A stretch of DNA of 52,584 bases from a bacterium (GCA_021372575.1 JAJFUE010000164.1:1-52584); one strand, 5' to 3'; shown: positions 9,295-17,761, numbered from the stretch's first letter. Numbers and translations: made by a program. Notes: generated from the letters alone by a model not told the origin.

Positions 9295-9396
9295 CGGAAT
9301 TCCAGTTCGGAGTTCAAGCTTCAGCTTGCTCCGGAATAATTCTTGATCCAAATTCCCCGCCGACTATTATGTAATCGATCGAACTTCTTCGCGAAC

Positions 9397-9843
9397 ATGG
9401 AACGGCATTTGATGTCAGTTTATACTGTGATCTTCTGCACCTGGGGATTGATCCTTTTACTTGTTCTCGCGCACGTTATTACCGGAATCTCGAATATTCA
9501 TCATGAGGCAAAGAAGATATCGCAGGGAAAAGGAGATTCCCCCACGCATATCCGTTCGCTTTCGATGAATGCTTTGCTCGTCGTAATTTGCACCGGGGCG
9601 TGTTGCGTGATCGTCCTTTTTATGGCCTCCGAGATATTTTCTTCACCATCCCCGACCATCTTTCAGTCGTACCAGATTGAGAGTCACGGCAACAAGATAT
9701 ATACCAATAAATTCTTATATTTATTTACCGTTACAATTATCAAAATCTCACTCGCACTCTTTTTCCCGTTATTCATATGGAACATCCTGATCGACAAGCG
9801 GTTCACAAACGCACTCCGGAAACGATTCAAGGGCCAGGGATAA
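9397..9843 (+). CDS. Small AT-richer membrane protein, unknown
   Basis: About 148 residues with three likely membrane segments (VYTVIFCTWGLILLLVLAHV near the start, MNALLVVICTGACCVIVLF, and a C-terminal LYLFTVTIIKISLALFF) and a basic end (RKRFKGQG). Base composition and codon use (many ATA, TTA, AAA) are clearly AT-richer than the surroundings, suggesting recent acquisition. The start is uncertain: ATGs at 9397 and 9412 are both possible and an in-frame codon exists at 9343. No clear ribosome site was found. No family recognised. Confidence 0.6.
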   Translation: MERHLMSVYTVIFCTWGLILLLVLAHVITGISNIHHEAKKISQGKGDSPTHIRSLSMNALLVVICTGACCVIVLFMASEIFSSPSPTIFQSYQIESHGNKIYTNKFLYLFTVTIIKISLALFFPLFIWNILIDKRFTNALRKRFKGQG

Positions 9844-9873
9844 CTGCCGATTAGTTTTGCAATTTTCGCTTCC

Positions 9874-9909
9874 AGGTCCTATAGGTCCTATAAGTCCTAT
9901 TCGTCCCAT
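9874..9909. repeat. 9-base tandem tract (AGGTCCTAT), four units
   Basis: Units AGGTCCTAT / AGGTCCTAT / AAGTCCTAT / TCGTCCCAT end 16 bases before the permease start. Same phased family as 5145-5180, in the opposite orientation. Confidence 0.85.
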
Positions 9910-9925
9910 TCCCGGGGAGCCAACC

Positions 9926-11602
9926 ATGCAGCAGCAAGACGAACCCGTTCCGTTCGATATCCCAACCAAATACCCGATCTTCGTCCGCCGAGACCTTGAC
10001 GGCTTCTTCGGCCTGTTCGTCGATAACCTCGTCCAGATCCTCGTGATCACGAGCCTGTGCACGGCGATGGCGGGGCTTTCGGCGGACTTCATTTTCAAAA
10101 ACGTGTTGCCGGCCGTCGCGCTGTCGGTGCTCGTCGGCAACCTGTTTTATTCGTGGCAGGCGTGGCGGCTCGCCAAGCGCGAAGGCCGCGCAGATGTGAC
10201 CGCCCTCCCCTACGGCATCAACACCCCGAGCGTGATCGCGTTCATCCTGTTCATCATGGCGCCGGTGTATGCCGCGAACAAGGCGACGTTCGGCGATCAG
10301 GGCGCGGCGATGCTGGCGTGGAAAGTCGGCATGGTCTCATGCCTCGCCAGCGGCGTGATCGAGTTCCTCGGCGCGTTCGCCGCCGGCTGGTTGCGCTCGG
10401 TGACGCCACGCGCGGCGCTCCTGGGTTCGCTCGCCGGCATCGCCATCGGCTTCATCTCGATGACGTTCACGCTACAGGCATTCGAGCGGCCGCTGCTGGC
10501 GCTCGTGCCGCTGGGCGTGATCCTGATCCAGTATTTCTCCGGCGTGCGGCTGCCGCTCGGCATCCCGGCCGGCATGCTCGCGCTCATCATCGGCTCGGCC
10601 ACGGCGTGGGGACTCAAATACGGCCTCACGCACGACTGGCTCGCGATCCTGCCGGGTCACCTTGCCGAGCCGATCCGCGCCGGCGTCAGCTTCGAAGTCG
10701 CGCACATCAAGCCCGAAAACATCGTCTTCTCGCCGAAGCTTTACCTGCCGATCCTCGCCGTCAAGGACCTCCTCGGCGGATTCAGCCAGCTCACGACTTA
10801 CATCGCCGTGATCGTGCCGATGGCGCTGTTCAACCTGATCGGCTCGTTGCAGAACATCGAGTCCGCCGAGGCCGAAGGCGACCGCTACGCCACGTTCCCT
10901 TCGCTCGCGGTCAACGGCCTGTGCTCGATCGTCGCGGCCGCGTTCGGCTCGTGCTTCCCGACGACGATCTACATCGGCCACGCCGGCTGGAAGCGGCTCG
11001 GCGCGCGCACGGGCTACTCGGCGCTCAACGGCATCGTCATCTCGGCGCTGTGCTGGGGCGGTCTGATCGGGTTCGCCAACAGCCTCATCCCGCAGGAAGC
11101 CATCGTCGGCATCTTGGTGTGGATCGCGGTCATCATCGGCGCGCAGGCGTTCCAAGCGATCCCGCGTGCGCACGCCCCGGCCGTCGTACTGGCGCTGTTC
11201 CCGACGCTGGCCGCGTGGGGGCTGGTCGTGTTGAATCAGGGCATTATTTCCGCCAAGTCGGGCCTTGACGCGATCGGGCTCGCGGGCATCGATCCGAACG
11301 CGCACCTCGGCGGCATGATCTCCCTCGACCACGGCTTCATTATTACGTCGATGGCATGGGGCGCGCTGGGCGTGTGCCTGATCGAGCGCAAATTCTTCGC
11401 CGCCGCCAACTGGACCGCCGCCATGGCGTTCATGTCGTTCTTCGGGCTGATCCACGCATGGAACCCGGTGGCGTTGTCCTCGCCCGTCTATGCCGGGATC
11501 GGCACCGGCTGGCGTTACGCGATCCCTTACGCGATCATCACGCTCATCCTGCTGGCGCTCGCCCCCCGTGCTGCGAAAACCCCCGCCGGGGCGGGGCATT
11601 GA
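9926..11602 (+). CDS. NCS2-type xanthine/uracil/vitamin C permease family protein
   Basis: A 558-residue polytopic protein with 12 or more membrane segments. The start at 9926 (MQQQDEPVPFDIPTKYP) is supported by GGGGAG 6 bases upstream; the longer frame would translate the 9-base repeat. Family features are the soluble N-terminus ending in FVRRDLDGFFGLFVDN, the short TALPYGINTP helix-break segment, and GSCFPTTIYIGHAGWKRLG in the second half, as in nucleobase-ascorbate transporters of the AzgA-like branch. It probably imports a purine or related compound with protons across the inner membrane; the substrate cannot be read from sequence. Its TGA overlaps a large inverted repeat that may terminate transcription. 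Confidence 0.85.
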   Translation: MQQQDEPVPFDIPTKYPIFVRRDLDGFFGLFVDNLVQILVITSLCTAMAGLSADFIFKNVLPAVALSVLVGNLFYSWQAWRLAKREGRADVTALPYGINTPSVIAFILFIMAPVYAANKATFGDQGAAMLAWKVGMVSCLASGVIEFLGAFAAGWLRSVTPRAALLGSLAGIAIGFISMTFTLQAFERPLLALVPLGVILIQYFSGVRLPLGIPAGMLALIIGSATAWGLKYGLTHDWLAILPGHLAEPIRAGVSFEVAHIKPENIVFSPKLYLPILAVKDLLGGFSQLTTYIAVIVPMALFNLIGSLQNIESAEAEGDRYATFPSLAVNGLCSIVAAAFGSCFPTTIYIGHAGWKRLGARTGYSALNGIVISALCWGGLIGFANSLIPQEAIVGILVWIAVIIGAQAFQAIPRAHAPAVVLALFPTLAAWGLVVLNQGIISAKSGLDAIGLAGIDPNAHLGGMISLDHGFIITSMAWGALGVCLIERKFFAAANWTAAMAFMSFFGLIHAWNPVALSSPVYAGIGTGWRYAIPYAIITLILLALAPRAAKTPAGAGH

Positions 11603-11680
11603 GGGTAGGTCGGGTCTTCGACCCGACTCTTTGTCGTTTAAAAAATCCCCGGAGTCGGGTCAAAGACCCGACCTACCCTC
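11601..11680. repeat. 29-bp inverted repeat of GTCGGGTC hairpins at the permease 3' end
   Basis: Arms 11601-11629 and 11652-11680 are complementary at 28 of 29 positions around a 22-base spacer. Each arm is itself a hairpin (GTCGGGTC, three-base loop, GACCCGAC). The permease TGA (11600-11602) overlaps the first arm. It can act as a terminator-like barrier, although a T-run is lacking. Related copies are at 24864-24893, 29149-29210 and, diverged, 14027-14052. Confidence 0.85.
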
Positions 11681-11762
11681 CTGCTGTCCGGTTTCGCTTG
11701 TCTTCGCCAGCGTTTTAACCTAACTTAGTCGGCTGTCGATGACACATGGAGGACAAAGGGAA

Positions 11763-12356
11763 ATGATCCCTGCGGTTGTTTTGTTCAGCGGCCTGGATGC
11801 GGTGTTCGCGATCAGCGCGATCCTCGGCACGATCCTGTTCATCGTGCGGATTGTGTTCATGCTCATGGGCATGGGCCACGACATCTCGGCCGATGTCGGC
11901 CACCTCGACGTCGGTTCGCAGGACCTGCCGCACGACCACGGCGCCGGCACCGAGGGCGGCTTCCGTCTGTTGACGGTCAACGGCCTGATGGGCTTCTTCA
12001 TGATCTTCGGCTTCCTGGGCCTGGCGCTGCACCGCGGCAGCGGCGTCATCGAGTCGCTGTCGATCATCGGCGCCACCGCCGGCGGCCTGGCCATGATGGC
12101 CGTCATCGCCTGGCTCATGCACTACATGCAAAGCTGGGCCTCGAGCGGCAACATCGACGTCCACAGCGCCATCGGCCAGCAGGCCACCGTCTATCTGACG
12201 ATCCCGGAAAACGGGACTGGCCAGGTCGAGGTCTGCATGCAGAACCGGCTGCGCATCATGGACGCCACCTCCGAGGATCTCAAGCCAATCAAGACCGGCG
12301 AGCGCGTCGAGGTCGTCAACCTCGTCGCCAACACGCTCGTCGTGCGTCATCTGTAA
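11763..12356 (+). CDS. NfeD-like membrane protein, partner of flotillin
   Basis: About 197 residues. N-terminal hydrophobic segments (LDAVFAISAILGTILFIVRI, then GLMGFFMIFGFLGLAL and IGATAGGLAMMAVIAWLM) are followed by a small beta-rich C-terminal domain of about 65 residues (IGQQATVYLTIPENGTGQVE to GERVEVVNLVANTLVVR), the OB-fold typical of NfeD. A His/Asp-rich loop (HDISADVGHLDVG and HDHG) separates the first two segments. The flotillin gene follows after 31 bases, the arrangement known from yuaF-yuaG in Bacillus. NfeD proteins act with flotillins in membrane-domain organisation. The start at 11763 has GGAGG about 10 bases upstream; an ATG at 11739 is the alternative. Confidence 0.85.
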   Translation: MIPAVVLFSGLDAVFAISAILGTILFIVRIVFMLMGMGHDISADVGHLDVGSQDLPHDHGAGTEGGFRLLTVNGLMGFFMIFGFLGLALHRGSGVIESLSIIGATAGGLAMMAVIAWLMHYMQSWASSGNIDVHSAIGQQATVYLTIPENGTGQVEVCMQNRLRIMDATSEDLKPIKTGERVEVVNLVANTLVVRHL

Positions 12357-12387
12357 TTTATTGCATTCATAATAAGGAGACACGAAC

Positions 12388-13965
12388 ATGCCTGATCTCG
12401 TCGGCGGAAGCACTCTCTGGGTAATCCTCGTCCTGGCGGTCGTCATCCTGCTGCCGGGCATCTTCCTGATGATCGCGTCGCGCTACAAGCGCTGCCCGTC
12501 GGACATGATCCTCGTCGTGTTCGGCAGCGTCGGCAAGGGGCAGTCCGCGATCTGCATCCACGGCGGCGCCAAGATCGTGTGGCCGCTCATTCAGGACTGC
12601 GCCTACATGTCGCTGACGCCGATGACGATCCCGATCCCGTTGCAAAACGCCCTGTCACTCCAGAACATCCGCATCAACGTCCCCTCGACGTTCACGATCG
12701 GCATCAGCACCGACCAGGCGATCATGAACAACGCCGCCGAGCGCCTACTGAACCTGCGCCGCCAGGAAGTCGAGGACATGGCGCGCGAAATCATCTTCGG
12801 CCAGCTCCGCCTCACGGTCGCCTCGCTCACCATCGAGCAGATCAACCAGGACCGCGAAAGCTTCCTGCTGGCGATCCGCAAAAACGTCGAGCCCGAGCTC
12901 AATAAAATCGGCCTCTACCTGATCAACGTCAACATCACCGACATTACGGACGAGTCCAACTACATCGCGTCAATCGGCAAGAAGGCCGCTGCCGAGGCCG
13001 TCAACCAGGCCAAGGTCGATGTCGCCGGCCAGGAAAAACTCGGCTCCATCGGCGAGGCCGAGGCCGTCCGCGAACGCACGATCAAGGTCGCGCAGAACGT
13101 CGCCGAGTCCGAGAAGGGCAAGAAGGCCGCCGAGGCCGGCCAGCGCATTTACGTGCAGCAGCAGGAGACCGCGGCGAGCGTCGGCGAGGCCGAGGCCCAT
13201 CGCGAACGCGAGATCAAGGTCGCGCAAAACCTCGCCGAGGCCGTCAAGGGCAAGAAGGCCGCCGAGGCCAGCCAGCGTGTCTATGTCGCCGGCCAGGAAT
13301 CCGAGGCCGTCAAGGGCGAGAACATCGCCAAGGCGTCGATCGCCAAGTACGAAGCCGACCTGAACGTGGCGCAGGCGCAGGCCAAGCAGCAGGGTGAAGT
13401 CGCGCGGCGCCTCGCCGAGGCCGAAATCCAGAAGGCGCAGTATCAGGCCGAGGCCCAGCGCCTCACGGCCGAGGAAGTCGCCCCGCAGGAAATCCAGAAA
13501 CGCATGGTCGAGATCGCGGCCGAAGCCCAGGCCGAAAAGAGCCGCCGCGAGGCCAAGGGCCAGGCCGACGCCATCCTGCTGCGCTACGAAGCCGAGGCCA
13601 AGGGTATCCGCCAGGTGCTCGAGTCCAAGGCGCAGGGCTACGCCAACCTCGTCAACAGCTGCGGCGGCGACGCCCGCGCGGCCGGCACGCTGCTCATGAT
13701 CGAGAAGATCGAGCAGATCGTCGCCCGCCAGGTCGAGGCGATCAAGAACCTCAAGATCGACAAGATCACGGTGTGGGACAGCGGCAACGGCGGCCACGAC
13801 GGCGCCGGCTCGAGCACGTCGGCGTTCCTGTCGAGCCTCGTCAAGAGCCTCCCCCCCATGCAGGAAGTCGCCGCGATGGCCGGCATCGAACTCCCCGAAT
13901 ACCTCGGCCGCACCGCCGAGAAAAAGGAACCCAAACCCGAACCGCCAAAGCCCGCGAAGGCATAA
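12388..13965 (+). CDS. Flotillin (SPFH-domain) family protein
   Basis: A 525-residue protein with an N-terminal membrane anchor (residues 9-30, LWVILVLAVVILLPGIFLMI) and an SPFH/PHB domain (about 35-200; ASRYKRCPSDMILVVFG and NVNITDITDESNYI are typical). A long Ala/Glu/Lys/Gln coiled coil (205-440) is followed by a flotillin C-terminus (LLMIEKIEQIVARQVEAIKNL) and a Pro/Lys tail. It should form large oligomers on the inner membrane and scaffold functional microdomains. It is cotranscribed with the NfeD gene just upstream. AAGGAG precedes the ATG by 10 bases. The coiled coil contains an unusual tandem duplication of exactly 44 codons. Confidence 0.93.
   Translation: MPDLVGGSTLWVILVLAVVILLPGIFLMIASRYKRCPSDMILVVFGSVGKGQSAICIHGGAKIVWPLIQDCAYMSLTPMTIPIPLQNALSLQNIRINVPSTFTIGISTDQAIMNNAAERLLNLRRQEVEDMAREIIFGQLRLTVASLTIEQINQDRESFLLAIRKNVEPELNKIGLYLINVNITDITDESNYIASIGKKAAAEAVNQAKVDVAGQEKLGSIGEAEAVRERTIKVAQNVAESEKGKKAAEAGQRIYVQQQETAASVGEAEAHREREIKVAQNLAEAVKGKKAAEASQRVYVAGQESEAVKGENIAKASIAKYEADLNVAQAQAKQQGEVARRLAEAEIQKAQYQAEAQRLTAEEVAPQEIQKRMVEIAAEAQAEKSRREAKGQADAILLRYEAEAKGIRQVLESKAQGYANLVNSCGGDARAAGTLLMIEKIEQIVARQVEAIKNLKIDKITVWDSGNGGHDGAGSSTSAFLSSLVKSLPPMQEVAAMAGIELPEYLGRTAEKKEPKPEPPKPAKA
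13051..13314 (+). repeat. Intragenic tandem duplication, 2 x 132 bp, in the flotillin coiled coil
   Basis: Unit 1 (13051-13182) and unit 2 (13183-13314) each encode 44 residues beginning GEAEA and containing KGKKAAEA, with high identity at base and protein level. A degenerate third start (GENIAKA) follows. Forty-four residues is four hendecads, which keeps a coiled coil in register. Confidence 0.85.
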
Positions 13966-14353
13966 GTTCGCAGCCTTCAGGCGGAATCTTAAGTTCGTAG
14001 TTCCGCCTTCAGGCGGATGAATTATCAGTAGGTCGCTTCGGCTCGAAGCGACATGGAATGCGAAACGTTCGTAGTCCCGCCTTCAGGCGGAACGCATTGA
14101 AACGCGGCCCTGAAAGGGCCACCCAGTCCAGACAGCCCAGGGTGGAGCGAAGCGAAACCCTGGGTTTTGCATTTGTAAATCATCCAAGCCCTGAAAGGGC
14201 GGCAGAGTGGGGTCACCGCGCGGCAATATGTGACGCCCCTTGGGATCAGCCGCCCATCACATTCAGGTTGTGAATCCCCTTCGTCCGATGCACAATCAGC
14301 GCGTCTACGAAATCCGAAAGTTGTAAACATTCTTCACCGAAGAAGAGACTCAT
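13966..14353. other. Intergenic region packed with hairpin repeats
   Basis: No gene is supported here. Visible modules: three copies of a GTTCGTAG plus CGCCTTCAGGCGGA hairpin (13966-13984, 13993-14017, 14067-14091), a GTAGGTCGCTTCG hairpin related to the GTCGGGTC family (14027-14052), GGCCCTGAAAGGGCC at about 14105-14119, a 33-nt AGCCCAGGGTGGAGCGAAGC element (14134-14166) and a second CCCTGAAAGGG (14189-14200). The last 120 bases before the next gene are unstructured and should hold its promoter. Confidence 0.75.
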
Positions 14354-15139
14354 ATGAGCGAGAAAATAGAATCTTTGGCCATGCAATGCGAAACCGTTCT
14401 CGAGTCCGTGCTTGGACTCTCGCTTCATCTAATCAATTCCATACGATTCAATCGGCGGGACCCACAACAACTCTATTCCGTCTGCCTATTTTCCCGGTTA
14501 CATGAACTTGCATTTGGATGTAAAGCGATGTTGGAGAAGAATACTTTCGTGGGCATACCAATACTTCTGAGAAGTATGTTTGAAGCTGATATCGATCTTA
14601 CAAATGTGATGAAGACCACCGATTATCCTAAACGGATGTATGCATCCTTTCTTGAGCAGAAAATACGCCTGACGAAAGAGGCGGCGTCATCACGACCCAA
14701 CCCGTTTTTGGCGGACATTCGTAAATATCGGAAGCCGCAAGAGGATCTTGATGAAATGCAGAGCGAACTGGACGAGCTCAAGAACGATAAAACTGGTCCA
14801 ATCTCAATTCGTTGTCGAGCGGAGTTTGCTGGTAAATTAGATGAGTATCTATCCGTCTACAATATGCTCTGCCTCGATACACATAACAATATCAGGTCTC
14901 TTGAAGATTGGTATTTAGATGTGACCAATGCAGATGAATATCGTGTTGTGGTATCCAAAATGACAAAGGCGGACATGCTCCACTACCTCAGTGCAATCCC
15001 TGGAATCCTGCTTTACCAATGTAAGGCATTGGCCGATTTTCTTGGAATAAAGGATATCGAGTTTGCTCCCTATTTCGAGGAATTGAATAAGATGCAGACT
15101 GATCTCAAGACGCATGCCGATGAAGACATTATAGCCTAA
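14354..15139 (+). CDS. DUF5677-like protein, AT-rich accessory gene
   Basis: A 261-residue soluble, mainly helical protein. IPILLRSMFEADIDLTNVM, the central EQKIRLTKEA helix and the later CLDTHNNIRSLEDW resemble DUF5677-type proteins, a family of unknown function often found singly in accessory DNA. The base composition (around 43-45% GC by eye) contrasts sharply with both flanks, and upstream there is a repeat-rich region and downstream a 9-base tract, so horizontal acquisition is likely. The start ATG at 14354 follows GAAGAAGAGA. No catalytic motif was identified. A role in abortive infection or other defence is possible but not shown. Confidence 0.65.
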   Translation: MSEKIESLAMQCETVLESVLGLSLHLINSIRFNRRDPQQLYSVCLFSRLHELAFGCKAMLEKNTFVGIPILLRSMFEADIDLTNVMKTTDYPKRMYASFLEQKIRLTKEAASSRPNPFLADIRKYRKPQEDLDEMQSELDELKNDKTGPISIRCRAEFAGKLDEYLSVYNMLCLDTHNNIRSLEDWYLDVTNADEYRVVVSKMTKADMLHYLSAIPGILLYQCKALADFLGIKDIEFAPYFEELNKMQTDLKTHADEDIIA

Positions 15140-15144
15140 GAAGT

Positions 15145-15188
15145 AGAATTACGGGAATTACAGGGGAATCAGGGGAATTACGGGGACA
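15145..15188. repeat. 9-base tandem tract (GAATTACGG)
   Basis: Degenerate 9-base units GAATTACGG / GAATTACAG / GGGAATCAG / GGGAATTAC / GGGGA lie between the convergent ends of the DUF5677-like gene and the GT-C-like gene. Same period as the AGGACCTAT family but a different consensus. Confidence 0.65.
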
Positions 15189-15238
15189 TTCTATAGGGGA
15201 TAACGGCTCTCCCGAACCATCAATACAGTTCATCTTCA

Positions 15239-16831
15239 TCATTTCTTCCCGAGCAATTCGGCTTTTCTTGCGAGTTCTTGTTCGGCTAGGTCGCGGTCGC
15301 CCAGGGCGAGGTGGATTCGGATGCTGGTGTCGAAATCGGCGGGACGGAGGCCGCCAAGCTTCCAGGTGTGCTCGATCGCGAGCTGCATGATGAAGATCGC
15401 CACGGCGACGGCGAGCATTGCCGCCGTGCGCGCGGCGCGTCGGCTTTGCAGCGCCGCGATCAGGCCGATCACCCCGCGGCCGGCGAGCGGGATCAGCGCC
15501 GGGAGTAAAAACAGCCTCAGCCGCCCGAGCGGGAACACCGCCGACAGCGCCGCGATCAGCAATACCAGATAAACGATTGAAACCGAACTGGCCGACCCGC
15601 GCCGTAGCGCGCCGAGCCATCTTTTCGTCCGGCCGCGCACGATCCCCATCGCCGCCAACGGCAGCAACCATCTGAAATCGAGACTCAGATTCAGAATCGG
15701 AACATATAACTTGAAATACGCGTAACAGGTATTGTCGGCGGCCTCGCCGGCGGTCATCAGCGCCAGCGCGCGCCGGCCCCAGTGCTCGAAGAACAGCCAC
15801 CACTGGCCGTGGTAGGAATCAAAAACGCCGCGCACGATCCCCAGCGGCCGGCCCGTCGCGTGGTTCATCAGGTCCACGAACGACTGCACGGGGGAACTCC
15901 ACGTCACGCCGCCCGCCGGCGCCGAGGCCTCGTTGGCCAGCGCCCACGTGATCGGCGAGCGGGTGGAAACCGCAAACGGCGAGGCGCCCACGGCAACGTT
16001 GCGCGCAAGCAGCGGCGCGAAGCCGAGGAGGAACCCGAGCGCAAGCAGAAGGATCGAGCCCATGCAGTAGCCCGAGCGTGAGCGAGGGACTACCTCGCGT
16101 GCGGTGCTTCGATTACGATTCCAGCCTTCGCCAAGGCTTCGGCTGGCAAGACGATTACGAGCACGAACGAGCATACATATAAATACGCACAGAACGACCG
16201 GCGGGGTCCCCTCGTGCAGCATCGCCAACACGCCTAGCCCCAAGCCGATCCAAAACGCCGTCACCCGCTTCGGCCGGCGCATCCAACCCGTCAGTCCGAA
16301 CAAAATCCACATCGTCAGCGCCAGCGCGAGCGGCTCCTTGAGCGGCTGGCTGGCGATCATCAGCAGCGGGCCATAGATTGACGCCATGATTCCGGCTGCC
16401 AGCCCCGCCGCCCGGCCGAACATCCGTCGCGTCACCAAAAAGCTCAACACCGCGATCGCCGCCACGGCGAACATCTGCACGGCGCGTGCGGCATCGGCCG
16501 GATCCAGTCCCGCGCGGATGAATCCCGCCAGCATGTAGCAATACAGCGGCGCCTGGTAGAACACGTGCGGGCTGTACCACCCGCGCCAGACCTCCGCCGG
16601 CGCCGCGACCATCCATAAATGATACGGGTAATACACGTCGCGCCCCAGCCAGTCGCCGGCCGCGATCCTTTTGGCCTGCTCGGCGAACACATGCATGTCG
16701 GTCTGGTCCCACTGGTGCCAGTGGCTAAGCGGCAGGCCGCGCACGGCATGCAGGACCATCCCGTCCCACGCCAGCGCCACGGCCAGGATCAGGCCGATCG
16801 AAAACCAGGTCTTGCCAATCGTCGGGCGCAT
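15239..16831 (-). CDS. GT39-like polytopic glycosyltransferase or membrane protein, carrying an in-frame repeat insertion
   Basis: About 530 residues with around ten membrane segments and an N-terminal luminal loop (QWDQTDMHVFAEQAKRI, then GDWLGRDVYYPYHLW, and FYQAPLYCYMLAG) typical of GT-C enzymes that use polyprenyl-phosphate sugars. The C-terminal soluble part (LALGDRDLAEQELARKAEL) is TPR-like. Between two membrane segments the protein contains about 35 Arg-rich residues (RARNRLASRSLGEGW to PRSRSGYC) encoded by the compound dispersed repeat at 16064-16175. Reading frame and topology are kept: the insert is strongly basic and would face the cytoplasm. GTG (16834) and ATG (16831) are adjacent; ATG is chosen. 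Acceptor unknown. Confidence 0.75.
   Translation of the reverse strand: MRPTIGKTWFSIGLILAVALAWDGMVLHAVRGLPLSHWHQWDQTDMHVFAEQAKRIAAGDWLGRDVYYPYHLWMVAAPAEVWRGWYSPHVFYQAPLYCYMLAGFIRAGLDPADAARAVQMFAVAAIAVLSFLVTRRMFGRAAGLAAGIMASIYGPLLMIASQPLKEPLALALTMWILFGLTGWMRRPKRVTAFWIGLGLGVLAMLHEGTPPVVLCVFICMLVRARNRLASRSLGEGWNRNRSTAREVVPRSRSGYCMGSILLLALGFLLGFAPLLARNVAVGASPFAVSTRSPITWALANEASAPAGGVTWSSPVQSFVDLMNHATGRPLGIVRGVFDSYHGQWWLFFEHWGRRALALMTAGEAADNTCYAYFKLYVPILNLSLDFRWLLPLAAMGIVRGRTKRWLGALRRGSASSVSIVYLVLLIAALSAVFPLGRLRLFLLPALIPLAGRGVIGLIAALQSRRAARTAAMLAVAVAIFIMQLAIEHTWKLGGLRPADFDTSIRIHLALGDRDLAEQELARKAELLGKK
16064..16175. mobile_element. Compound dispersed repeat inserted in frame within a coding sequence
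   Basis: The order is the AGCCCGAGCGTGAGCGAGG element (16064-16089), a spacer, GATTACG units, a 30-nt hairpin module (16121-16150, 29 of 30 identical to 8041-8070), and GATTACGAGCACGA. This is the same compound as the intergenic copy at 7978-8094, but inside the gene at 15239-16831, where it adds about 35 codons without a stop or frameshift. Confidence 0.85.
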
Positions 16832-17072
16832 CACGGGAGCATCTTAAAGACCCGGGGCCGGATTTGCCAGTGCGGTATCTTTTTCGTGCCCAGCAACCGT
16901 AAAGTATGGATAATTGTCAGAATAAATATTGATGTGCGCCCTTTTTGCTTGAAGGTATGATTTTAGACCGGCTTAATGTGCCTTAAGTGTCATGGTGGCC
17001 CGGTCGATCCATGAATAGGCGGGTGGGCGCGCATCGATTCCATGGCTGATTGCCGCCACGGGCGGAGGTCGC

Positions 17073-17297
17073 ATGGAGCCCAAGCGGGACAAACAGGAAC
17101 CGGACGCATACGCCAAGGCGGGCCTGGCCATGATGATCCCCATGCTGATGGCGGCCGGCCCGATCGCCGGGCTGCTCGTCGGCTGGGCCCTGCAACGCTG
17201 GCTGGGCTGGGGCAAGTGGATCCTGTGGGTGATGCTGGTGCTGGGCCTGATCGCCGGCGCGCGCGAAACGATTAACGTTATCAAGCGCCTCTCCTGA
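17073..17297 (+). CDS. atpZ: AtpZ/AtpI-type F-ATPase assembly or accessory protein
   Basis: A 74-residue protein with a charged N-terminus and two membrane hairpin segments (LAMMIPMLMAAGPIAGLLVGW and WILWVMLVLGLIAGARETI), the layout of the 'putative F0F1-ATPase subunit' (ATPase_gene1/AtpZ) family. The central Gly-x-x-x-Gly turns and the Trp-Gly loop fit. GGAGG lies 6 bases before the ATG. First gene of the ATP synthase operon, 18 bases before an AtpI-like gene. Known members act with AtpI in c-ring assembly or as a small Mg/Ca channel, in the inner membrane. The 240-base region before it must hold the operon promoter; I cannot pick a convincing one. Confidence 0.85.
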   Translation: MEPKRDKQEPDAYAKAGLAMMIPMLMAAGPIAGLLVGWALQRWLGWGKWILWVMLVLGLIAGARETINVIKRLS

Positions 17298-17314
17298 AGG
17301 GGCGCGCAATAACC

Positions 17315-17761
17315 ATGACTGAAACGATCAACAGTTCGGTCCAGGACGGGCCAGCGTTCAAAGGGCTGGAAGCTCCGTTCCTGCGGCGCACCGCCATTGC
17401 AACGCTCCTCACACTGGCTCTCGTATTTCTGAACGCATGGGTGTATTTCGATCGCGGCTGGGCATACCGCTACCTCTTTACCGGAATCTGGACGCTGTTG
17501 TTTCTTGGCCTGACCCCCCTCATCCTCAAGGAAATGCTGTTCACGCGGCGCGTGCTGCACGCCTTTGCGCTGATCGGCGCAAAGCTTCTCCTGCTGGCGC
17601 TGATGGTCGCCGCGTTCGTCGTGTGGTCGAAAGCCAAACCCGGCGCGGCCAGCTTGGGCTCGTCGCTGACGGCCGGCGTCAGCACGCCGCTCGTCGTCAT
17701 CGTCCTGCGCGCGATCGGTTCGCAGATGAAATCGACACCGGCGGGGCGCCCCAATGGCTGA
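17315..17761 (+). CDS. atpI: ATP synthase protein I-like membrane protein
   Basis: A 148-residue protein with four likely membrane segments (about 28-45, 54-72, 82-103 and 118-138), the size and layout of AtpI/ATP synthase I family proteins, which help assemble the c-ring. It ends by overlapping the start of atpB by eight bases (17754-17761), so the two are translationally coupled. Sequence identity to known AtpI is not obvious by eye; the call rests on position, size and topology. Confidence 0.75.
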   Translation: MTETINSSVQDGPAFKGLEAPFLRRTAIATLLTLALVFLNAWVYFDRGWAYRYLFTGIWTLLFLGLTPLILKEMLFTRRVLHAFALIGAKLLLLALMVAAFVVWSKAKPGAASLGSSLTAGVSTPLVVIVLRAIGSQMKSTPAGRPNG

